Assembly: GCA_036389485.1 (NCBI GenBank)
Contig: DASVPR010000027.1
Span: forward strand, 46,377-110,376
Length of the DNA stretch: 64,000 bases
From: CADCVT01 sp036389485
GTDB taxonomy: Bacteria; Actinomycetota; Thermoleophilia; Solirubrobacterales; Solirubrobacteraceae
Direction: 5' to 3'
How positions within the stretch are numbered: position 1 is the first letter of the stretch; each line of letters opens with the position of its first letter. Of the stretch, positions 34,301-41,178 are shown one piece after another. A model generated the notes under the pieces. The model saw nothing but the letters and a program-made list of their open reading frames with translations, was not told the origin of the DNA and searched no databases. A program made the position numbers and the translations under genes.

Positions 34301-34636
34301 TCAGCGCTTCGGCGGCAGCGTGCGCGCGTACGCGAGGCCGCGCTCGACCCACGGCGCGAGCTCCTCGTCCGTGCGGACGCCGTCGTCGTCGACCCGGAGC
34401 CAGCCGGCCATCGGGCGCCCGCGCATCTCGAACTCGCGCGCGTGGGGGAGGGCGAGGAGGTCGTCGGTGTCCGCCGGGTCCACCCGGACCATCAGCCCGC
34501 CCTGGCCGCTCGCCGCGACCGCCATGTTCCCGCCCACGAGGAACGCGAGGCCGCCGAACATCCTCATCTCGCTGAGGTTCGGCTCGGCCCCGATCAAAGC
34601 GCGGATGCGGGCTGCGAGGTCCTCGTCGTAGGCCAT
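34301..34636 (-). CDS. TfoX/Sxy N-terminal domain protein
   Basis: A 111-residue protein matching the TfoX N-terminal domain: MRMFGGLAFLVGGNMAVAA at about 24-42, GLMVRV, and a C-terminal W-V-E-R-G-L-x-Y-A-R-T-L-P pattern. In gamma-proteobacteria TfoX/Sxy regulates competence genes, but actinobacterial single-domain versions have no assigned role. It is divergent from the lanthipeptide precursor gene, with 79 nt between start codons, and is probably not part of that cluster. Confidence 0.82.
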   Translation of the reverse strand: MAYDEDLAARIRALIGAEPNLSEMRMFGGLAFLVGGNMAVAASGQGGLMVRVDPADTDDLLALPHAREFEMRGRPMAGWLRVDDDGVRTDEELAPWVERGLAYARTLPPKR

Positions 34637-34673
34637 GCGGTCAGTGCAGCCTACGCGCTGGAGCTCGGGCCGT

Positions 34674-34709
34674 TAGGATCGCCACGTCCCGCGCAACAGC
34701 GGAGAGGAG
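34674..34709 (+). promoter_or_regulatory. Lanthipeptide operon -10 and strong Shine-Dalgarno
   Basis: A TAGGAT hexamer (34674-34679) is a plausible -10. GGAGAGGAG (34701-34709) is a near-ideal ribosome binding site ending 6 nt before the GTG at 34716, one of the strongest in the window and fitting for an abundant precursor peptide. Confidence 0.5.
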
Positions 34710-34715
34710 CGCGTC

Positions 34716-35042
34716 GTGGCCTACCTGACACCTGAGCTGGACGAGTTCGATCTCGACGTCCGGTTCCCGCGGTCGCCGGCGATCACCGCGGTGACCCCGC
34801 ACACCGAGTGCGACGCGGCCGAGTGCGTCCCCGCCAACACCGTCGACGACTTCACGTGCGCGGGCACCTGCCCCGGCGGGGGGAACACGTGCGACGGGAC
34901 CTGCCCCGGCGAGCAGACGTGCGAGACGTGCGCCGGCAACACCTGCGAGGGAACCTGCGTGGGCAACACGTGCGAGGGCACGTGTGAGGGCGACACGTGC
35001 CCGGCGCCCTGCGCGCCGCCGCAGCTCACCGACGAGTGCTGA
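34716..35042 (+). CDS. FxLD-type lanthipeptide precursor with Thr-Cys ladder
   Basis: A 108-residue RiPP precursor. The leader carries FDLD (residues 11-14) followed by V-R-F, matching the class I FxLD/FNLD box that recruits LanB and LanC. A possible cleavage site lies near PRS (18-20), as in the nisin leader ending PR. The rest has 15 Cys; eleven of them (48, 52, 59, 63, 69, 72, 77, 81, 86, 90, 95) are each directly preceded by Thr, while Ser is absent. A nine-residue GNTCEGTC unit repeats near 74-91. LanC and LanB genes follow immediately. The product should be dehydrated at many Thr and cyclised to methyllanthionines. The core is unusually long and Cys-rich; structure and activity are unknown. 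Confidence 0.88.
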   Translation: MAYLTPELDEFDLDVRFPRSPAITAVTPHTECDAAECVPANTVDDFTCAGTCPGGGNTCDGTCPGEQTCETCAGNTCEGTCVGNTCEGTCEGDTCPAPCAPPQLTDEC

Positions 35043-35043
35043 C

Positions 35044-36378
35044 TTGCGGCCACGCTCGGCCGAGTGGCAGAGCGTCCTGGATCCCGAGCGCCGCGCCGCG
35101 GCGCTCGAGGTCGCGTACGACGTCGCGCGGCGCGCGAGCGACCCGGCACGCGTCGCCGCGTCGCGGACGGCCGCCCGCGCCCAGACGCGGTTCCCGAAGA
35201 CACTGCGCTGGCAGCCGTGGTCGGTCGCCCAGGGCGAGGCGGGGATCGCCCTCATGTGCGGCTACGTCGATGCATGCTCGCCGGGCGAGGGCTGGGACGC
35301 CGCCGGCCACGCCTTCCTCTCCACCGCCGCTCGGGGGGCGGAGCGCGCGGCGGGCCCGCGCGCCGGGCTGTTCGCGGGGCTGAACGGGCTTGCGTTCGCG
35401 GCGGAGCGGATGAGCCGCGACGGGACGCGGTATCAACGGCTGCTCGCCGCGCTCGACGACGCGGTCGCTCTCCGCTCGGCCGCCCTCGCCGCGGAGCTGG
35501 CCAGCGCTGACACGCCGCGCGGCGTCGGCGCGTTCGACGCGATCTCAGGCGCCAGCGGCGTCGCGGCGCAGCTGCTCGACCGCGACCCTCACGGCGTCCT
35601 TCCCTCTGTGCTGGAAGGGCTGGTCGCGCTCGCCGGCCGGCGCGACGGGCAGTCGCGGTGGGCGACGCCCGCCGAGTACATCGGGGACGAGGACATGGCG
35701 CGCAGGTACCCGTCGGGCCACCTGAACTGCGGCCTCGCCCACGGCATCCCGGGCCCGCTCGCGGTGCTCGCCCTGGCGCTGCGCGCCGGCGTCGAGGTCG
35801 AGGGGCAGAGGCGGGCCGTCGCGGAGCTCGGCGCGTGGCTCGTCGCCCATCGCTGCGAGGACGAGTGGGGCGTCCACTGGCCCACGGCGGTCCCCCTTCC
35901 GGCTCCGGGCGAGCCCGAGGTCGATCCTGCGTCGCTTCCGCCGAGCCGGTGCGCCTGGTGCTACGGAAGCCCCGGCGTCGCCCGCGCGTTGTGGCTGGCC
36001 GGCGACGCCCTCGGCGACACGGCGCTGCGCGAGCTCGCGGTCGAGGCGATGCTCGCCGTGCACGCGCGCCCCGTCGCCGAGCGCAAGATCCCGTCGCCGA
36101 CGTTCTGCCATGGCGTCGCCGGGCTGCTGCAGATCGTGCTGCGCTTCGCCCACGACACCGGCCTCTCGGTCTTCGCCGAGGCCGCGGCCGGGCTGGTCGA
36201 CGAGCTGCTGGCCGCCTACGAGCCCGACCGCCTGCTCGGCTACGCGTCCCTCGAACCCGCCAGCAATCGCGTGGACCGGGCGGGGCTGCTCGACGGCGCG
36301 CCCGGCATCGCGATGGTCCTGCTCGCCGCCGCGACCGACGTGGAGCCGGGCTGGGACCGGCTCTTCCTGCTGTCGTGA
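35044..36378 (+). CDS. lanC: Lanthionine synthetase C family cyclase
   Basis: A 444-residue LanC-type cyclase, which adds Cys thiols to dehydrated residues to form (methyl)lanthionine rings. The zinc ligands are present: Cys306 in CAWCYGSPG, and Cys355-His356 in TFCHGVAG. The conserved GLAHGIPGPLA (His233) and other glycine-rich repeats of the alpha/alpha barrel are seen. The TTG at 35044, one base after the precursor stop, is the most likely start; an upstream ATG in the frame overlaps the precursor gene and gives an Arg-rich shadow extension. Its stop overlaps the LanB GTG (GTGA). Confidence 0.88.
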   Translation: MRPRSAEWQSVLDPERRAAALEVAYDVARRASDPARVAASRTAARAQTRFPKTLRWQPWSVAQGEAGIALMCGYVDACSPGEGWDAAGHAFLSTAARGAERAAGPRAGLFAGLNGLAFAAERMSRDGTRYQRLLAALDDAVALRSAALAAELASADTPRGVGAFDAISGASGVAAQLLDRDPHGVLPSVLEGLVALAGRRDGQSRWATPAEYIGDEDMARRYPSGHLNCGLAHGIPGPLAVLALALRAGVEVEGQRRAVAELGAWLVAHRCEDEWGVHWPTAVPLPAPGEPEVDPASLPPSRCAWCYGSPGVARALWLAGDALGDTALRELAVEAMLAVHARPVAERKIPSPTFCHGVAGLLQIVLRFAHDTGLSVFAEAAAGLVDELLAAYEPDRLLGYASLEPASNRVDRAGLLDGAPGIAMVLLAAATDVEPGWDRLFLLS

Positions 36379-39300
36379 CCGCGCGGAGAGCCGGCCTCTA
36401 CGCGCCGCTGGGGCCGGTGTTCCTCCGCGCCCCGGTGCTGCCCGCGGGCGCCCGCCGCACGGCGGGCGCGGCCACCTCGAACGAGACGCTGCTGCCCGAC
36501 GACCCGCGCGTCCGCGCCGCGGTGAGCCTCGCGAGCACGGACCTGGCGGCCGCGCTGGCGCGCACACACCCGGGCCACCCCGACGCGCTGCGGCTGCGCA
36601 GCAAGCTCCTGCGCTACGTGATCCGGATGAGCACGCGGCCGACGCCGTTCGGCCTGTTCGCCGGGGTCGCCGTCGCCGAGTGGGGCGAGGCCACCGACCT
36701 CGCGATCGCGCCCGGCACGCCGCGCACCCGCACGCGCCTGGACATGGCGCTGCTGCTGGAGTTCGTCGCGAGCTTGGAGGAGGAGCCGGCAATCCGCGGC
36801 GCGCTGCGCGTGTTCGCCAACTCGGCCATCGTCGTCGGCGGCCCGCGCGCGTTCGTGAAGCAGACCGGGGGAGAGACGGCCGCCGTGCGGTTCACGGCGC
36901 CGGTGCGGCACGCGCTGGAGCACGCGCGCAGGCCGATCGCTCAGGGCGAGCTGTGCGCGGCGGTCGAGGCGGCCACGCGGGCGCCGCCGCCGAAGGTCCG
37001 CCGGCTCGTAGAGGAGCTCTGCGACCAGGAGCTGCTCCTGCTCGACCTGCGCCCGCCGCTGACGGCGGGCGACCCGGCCGCATACGTGCTCGACCGGCTC
37101 GCGGAGGTTCCCGCGGCCGCGGAGGCCCGGGCGCGCCTGGCCCGCGCTCGCGCGGCGCTCGAAGCGTGGGACGCGCTCCCGCTGACCGAGCGCGCCGACC
37201 GGCTCCCGGCCGTGCTCGACCTCGCCCGCGCTCTGTCCCCTGATCCCGGCGCGTCGCGGCCGGTCGTGCAGACCGACATGGCGCTGAACCTCGCCGGGGC
37301 GCACGTGCATCGCGCGATCGCGGCCGAGGCGGCCCGTGCGGCCGAGCTGCTGCTGCGGCTGACGCCCCAGCCCCGCGGCGTGCCGCGGCTCGACGCGTAC
37401 CGCCGGGCGTTCGTGGCCCGCTACGGCGCGGACCGAATGGTCCCGCTGCTCGAGCTGGTCGACGAGGAGCTCGGCCTGGGCGACCCGAACGGCGTCGCCG
37501 CCGCTCGGCCGTCGCCGGGCCGGCCGGCGGCCGGCCGCCGCGAGCAGGCGCTGCGCGAGCTCGCGCTCGGCGCGCTCCGCGACCGCCGGCACGTGGTCGA
37601 CCTCGACGACGAGCTGCTGGGCCGGCTCGAGACCTGGGCCCCGTCGCCCGCGGACGCCCCGGTGTCGCTGGAGCTCTCGCTGTTCGTGGCGGCCGCGTCA
37701 CGGGACGCGATCGACGCGGGGGACTTCCGCGTCGTGGTCGGCCCCAACCTCGGGGCGAGGGCGGCGGGCCGCAGCATCGGCCGCTTCGCCGACCTGCTGC
37801 CCGAGCCGGCGGGGGAGGCGCTGAGCGCGATCGCGGCAGCGGAGGCCGCGACGGCGAACGGGTCGATCCTCGCGGAGGTCGTGTACGCGCCCCCTCGCGC
37901 GCGCTCCGCGAACGTGGCGCTGCGCCCGAACGTCCGCGGGTGGGAGATCGCGTTCTCGACGCCGCCGGGCGTCCCCGGCGAGCGGGTCATCCCGCTGGAC
38001 GAGCTGGTCGTCGGGGTGCGCGACGACCGCTTCACGGTCGGCTGGCCGGCCGCGGGCGCCGAGGTCGTCGGCGTCCAGGGGCACATGCTCAACACGAGCC
38101 AGGCGCCGGCCGCCGCGCGCTTCCTTCTGGACGCGGCGGAGGAGGGCCGCCCGCGGCTGTCGTCGTTGGACTGGGGCGCGGCCGCGGCGTTCCCGTTCCT
38201 GCCCCGCGTGCAGCGCGGGCGGATCGTGCTGGCGCTCGCGCGGTGGCGGGTCGACGCGGACACCGTCGACGCCGCCCGCGGCGCGCCCGCCGCCTTCGCC
38301 GAGGCGCTGGGGGCGTGGCGCCGGCGCTGGACCGTGCCCGGCGACGTCTACCTCGCGGCCGGCGACAACCGGCTGCTCCTCGACCTGGAGGATCCGCAGC
38401 ACGTCGAGCTGCTCCGGCAGGAGCTGCGGAGCCTGCCGAGCGGCCGGCCCGCGTTCCTCCAGGAGGCGCTCCCCGGGCCGGGCGATGCCTGGCTGCCGGG
38501 GCCCGACGGCGGTCACGTCTGCGAGCTGGTCGTGCCGCTGGTGCTCCGCCGGCGGGCCGGCGCGCCCGAGAGCACGGACGGCGCCGTGCGCGTGGGGGTC
38601 CCGTCCGCGGTGCGGCTGCGGCCGCCGGGCAGCGACTGGCTGTACCTGCAGCTCCACGGGCCGCGCAGCTTCGAGGACGAGCTGATCGCCGGGCCGCTGC
38701 GGGCGCTCGGCGAGTCGGTCACCGCGGCGGGGCTCGCCGACGGCTGGTTCTTCCTGCGCTACGCCGACCCCGCTCCCCAGCTGCGCGTCCGCTTCCACGG
38801 CGACCCGGAGACGCTGCTCGGCCCGCTGATGCGACAGGTCTGCGAGTGGGCCACGGAGCTGGTGGCGGACGGCACGCGCACCGGCTACGCGTTCGGCACG
38901 TATGAGCGCGAGGTCGAGCGCTACGGCGGGGAGGCGGGCGTCGCGCTCGCCGAGGCGACGTTCGTCGCCGACAGCCCCGCCGCCGCCGAGCTGGTGGGCC
39001 TCGCCCGCGACGGCGAGACGGCCCACGACGCCGAGACCCTCGCCGCCCTGAGCATCGACGACCTGCTCGACGCGCTCGGGCTGTCGGCGGAGGAGCGGCT
39101 CGCGGTGTACGCCGCCGCGGCGCCGCTCTCCAAGCCGGGCGGGGCCGAGTACCGCCTGCGCCGGGGCGACCTGCGTCGGCTGCTCGGCGGCCGTCGGCCT
39201 GACGATGCCGTCACGCGCGCGCTCGCCGCGCGGCGGGCCGCGCTCGCGCCCGTCGCGCCGGCGCTGCGGTCGCTGGAGCGGGAAGGGCGCCTCGGCCGGC

Positions 39301-39434
39301 CGCTCCCGGACGTGTGCCGCGCCTTCGTGCACCTGCACGCCAACCGCCTGGGCGTCGGGGCGGGAGAGCACGTGGTCCTGGAGCTCCTGCGCCGGACGCG
39401 CGAGGGGCTGCTGCGGGCGCCGCTCAGCCGGTGA
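36375..39434 (+). CDS. lanB: Lantibiotic dehydratase LanB, full length
   Basis: A 1019-residue class I lanthipeptide dehydratase, which uses glutamyl-tRNA to glutamylate Thr/Ser and then eliminates glutamate. The N-terminal glutamylation domain (about 1-680) has MSTRPTPFGLFAGVAVAEWG (read in part), typical of the family. The C-terminal SpaB-like elimination domain (about 740-1010) has DWLYLQLHGPRSFED, WFFLRYADPAPQLRVRFHG (in part) and RYGGEAGVALAE. Both halves are on one chain, unlike split LanB or thiopeptide systems. GTG start at 36375. No transporter, leader protease or immunity gene follows; the next gene is convergent. Confidence 0.9.
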   Translation: MTARRAGLYAPLGPVFLRAPVLPAGARRTAGAATSNETLLPDDPRVRAAVSLASTDLAAALARTHPGHPDALRLRSKLLRYVIRMSTRPTPFGLFAGVAVAEWGEATDLAIAPGTPRTRTRLDMALLLEFVASLEEEPAIRGALRVFANSAIVVGGPRAFVKQTGGETAAVRFTAPVRHALEHARRPIAQGELCAAVEAATRAPPPKVRRLVEELCDQELLLLDLRPPLTAGDPAAYVLDRLAEVPAAAEARARLARARAALEAWDALPLTERADRLPAVLDLARALSPDPGASRPVVQTDMALNLAGAHVHRAIAAEAARAAELLLRLTPQPRGVPRLDAYRRAFVARYGADRMVPLLELVDEELGLGDPNGVAAARPSPGRPAAGRREQALRELALGALRDRRHVVDLDDELLGRLETWAPSPADAPVSLELSLFVAAASRDAIDAGDFRVVVGPNLGARAAGRSIGRFADLLPEPAGEALSAIAAAEAATANGSILAEVVYAPPRARSANVALRPNVRGWEIAFSTPPGVPGERVIPLDELVVGVRDDRFTVGWPAAGAEVVGVQGHMLNTSQAPAAARFLLDAAEEGRPRLSSLDWGAAAAFPFLPRVQRGRIVLALARWRVDADTVDAARGAPAAFAEALGAWRRRWTVPGDVYLAAGDNRLLLDLEDPQHVELLRQELRSLPSGRPAFLQEALPGPGDAWLPGPDGGHVCELVVPLVLRRRAGAPESTDGAVRVGVPSAVRLRPPGSDWLYLQLHGPRSFEDELIAGPLRALGESVTAAGLADGWFFLRYADPAPQLRVRFHGDPETLLGPLMRQVCEWATELVADGTRTGYAFGTYEREVERYGGEAGVALAEATFVADSPAAAELVGLARDGETAHDAETLAALSIDDLLDALGLSAEERLAVYAAAAPLSKPGGAEYRLRRGDLRRLLGGRRPDDAVTRALAARRAALAPVAPALRSLEREGRLGRPLPDVCRAFVHLHANRLGVGAGEHVVLELLRRTREGLLRAPLSR

Positions 39435-39440
39435 GCGTCG

Positions 39441-40862
39441 CTACACGCGGCGCTTGACCACGACGCGGCCGCGGCTGACGGTCACGGCGGTCCGCCGGCG
39501 GGCGATCCGCGCGCGCAGGCGGAACGTGCAGTCCCGGCGGACCTTCGCGCGCCGGACGCGGCGGCCGACCCGGATGCGGACGGTGCCGCGGCACGGCCCG
39601 CCGAGGACGCGGCCGCGGACCACGATCGTGCGGCGCCCGCGGCGACGGGTGCGCACGCGCAGCCCCGTGGGGGAGGCGCTTCGGTCGTCCGTGCCGGGCG
39701 TGGAGGTGAGCGGCGGCGGCCCCAGCGGCGGCCGTGGCGCGGTGCCCTTCTCGGCGATCACGCCGCCGTAGGTCGTGAACGCGGGCTTCGGTGAGTAGTC
39801 GTCGCGCAGCAGCCCGACCGCCGAGAAGAGGTCCGCGCCGTCAGAGTCGTTGTCGCGCAGGTTGAAGTAGCGGTAGTCGGAGATCCCCAGCTCGCCCGAC
39901 CACTTGTGGACGGCGTCGAGCGTCGACTGGAGGTCGGCGACCTGCGAGTCTTCGGAGCGGCCGAGGTTCGTCGCGTAGCCGTTCTCGCTGATCCACGTGT
40001 CGACCTCGAAGCCGAGCTTCGCCTTCGGCATGTAGCAGTGGCGCAGCAGCGTCATCGCCTCCGCCACCTCGTCGCCGGCGGTGACGCCCGGGCGCTTCAT
40101 CGGCGGCCACACGAGGCCGGGGTAGATCTGCAGGCCGACGTAGTCGAGGGCGGGGCGGAACGCCGGGTTCGCGTCGGCCAGCGTGCCGATCTGCTCCCAG
40201 AAGCGCCGGTCGTTGTCGGGCCGCCAGCGCCACATCACCGCGAAGCCGAGCTGCACGTCGCGGCGGCCCATCGCGTCGAGCTCCTCCCGCGCCACGATCA
40301 CCCCGCGCACCAGCGCCTCGACCACGCCCTCGTACGCGCCGTCCGATGTGTTGGAGGAGCCGTCGTAGTTGCCCTCGTTGGTGATCGAGAGCGCGGTCAG
40401 CGCCGGCCGCTTCCCCAGCTCGCGCGCGACCGCCCGCACGTAGTCCTCCCACGCCGGGATGTCGCCCTCCTTGCCCGCGGGCGGGTGGTAGCGCACCTGC
40501 GACTCCACCTGGAACCCGGCGGCCGCGTAGCGATCGGTCAGCTCCGCGAAGCGGCGGATGCCGTCGTCGCCGTCCGCCCAGAACAGCCGGTTGAGGCGCA
40601 TGACGAGCGCCTTGGCGTCCGGGCGCAGGTCGCGCAGCGCGGCGAGCGTCCGCTCGGGGTCCTGCGGCACCGCGGAGGCCTGGCCGGTCCCGACGCTCCC
40701 GGCCTCGCCCGGCGTGATCCCGAACCGGACCGCGTGCGCCGGCTTCGTCACCGCGGGGGGGTCGGCCGTGAAGCAGTTCGGGTCCGCCGACTGCTGCGCC
40801 GAGGCCGTGGGAACGGAGGCGCAGAGCGCGAGGAGGGCCAAAAGGGGTACAAGGCGCAGCAT
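39441..40862 (-). CDS. Secreted TIM-barrel (glycoside-hydrolase-like) protein
   Basis: A 473-residue exported protein. Signal peptide residues 1-22 end in ASA. The body (about 45-370) reads like a glycoside hydrolase TIM barrel: LVMRLNRLFWADGDDGIRRF, LSITNEGNYDG with a possible acid/base Glu after Asn, YVGLQIYPGLVWPP, and FEVDTWISENGYAT with a second Glu as candidate nucleophile (longer motifs read in part). A Pro-rich linker leads to an Arg-rich C-terminal beta domain (about 400-473). I cannot name the substrate. The ATG at 40862 overlaps the ATG of the divergent lipoprotein gene. Confidence 0.75.
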   Translation of the reverse strand: MLRLVPLLALLALCASVPTASAQQSADPNCFTADPPAVTKPAHAVRFGITPGEAGSVGTGQASAVPQDPERTLAALRDLRPDAKALVMRLNRLFWADGDDGIRRFAELTDRYAAAGFQVESQVRYHPPAGKEGDIPAWEDYVRAVARELGKRPALTALSITNEGNYDGSSNTSDGAYEGVVEALVRGVIVAREELDAMGRRDVQLGFAVMWRWRPDNDRRFWEQIGTLADANPAFRPALDYVGLQIYPGLVWPPMKRPGVTAGDEVAEAMTLLRHCYMPKAKLGFEVDTWISENGYATNLGRSEDSQVADLQSTLDAVHKWSGELGISDYRYFNLRDNDSDGADLFSAVGLLRDDYSPKPAFTTYGGVIAEKGTAPRPPLGPPPLTSTPGTDDRSASPTGLRVRTRRRGRRTIVVRGRVLGGPCRGTVRIRVGRRVRRAKVRRDCTFRLRARIARRRTAVTVSRGRVVVKRRV

Positions 40863-41178
40863 GCGACGCACACTTACCACGACCCTCGCTGCGCTTGCGC
40901 TGGCTCTCGCGGCCTGCGGGGACGACGACGACAACGGCGGCGGCGACAGCTCCAAGGCCGGCGAGAAGTACCCCGCGGAGATCCGCGACAACTTCATCAG
41001 CGAATGCGACGCGCAGCCGAACGCGCCCAAGGCGGTCTGCGAGTGCGCGCTGGCGAAGATCGAGAAGAAGTACTCGCTCGACGAGTTCAAGAAGATCGAC
41101 AAGGCGCAGCGTGAGGGCGAGCCGCTGCCGAGCGACATCCGGAAGATGGTGGAGGACTGCGTCGCGCAGGAGACGTGA
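40861..41178 (+). CDS. Small lipoprotein
   Basis: A 105-residue predicted lipoprotein: signal sequence with lipobox ALALAAC (Cys20), then an acidic DDDDNGGGD stretch and a small helical domain with four Cys (in ECDAQP, VCECAL and EDCVAQ). The Cys pattern and size suggest a disulfide-stabilised helical bundle. AAGG at 40851-40854 is a suitable ribosome binding site, lying inside the divergent gene. The stop overlaps the GTG of the TPP enzyme gene (GTGA). Function unknown. Confidence 0.75.
   Translation: MRRTLTTTLAALALALAACGDDDDNGGGDSSKAGEKYPAEIRDNFISECDAQPNAPKAVCECALAKIEKKYSLDEFKKIDKAQREGEPLPSDIRKMVEDCVAQET

Noticed and set aside
34716..35042. Cys-rich metal-binding protein or antifreeze-like Thr-Cys repeat protein
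   Set aside because: The FDLD leader box and the immediately following LanC and LanB genes make a lanthipeptide precursor much more likely.
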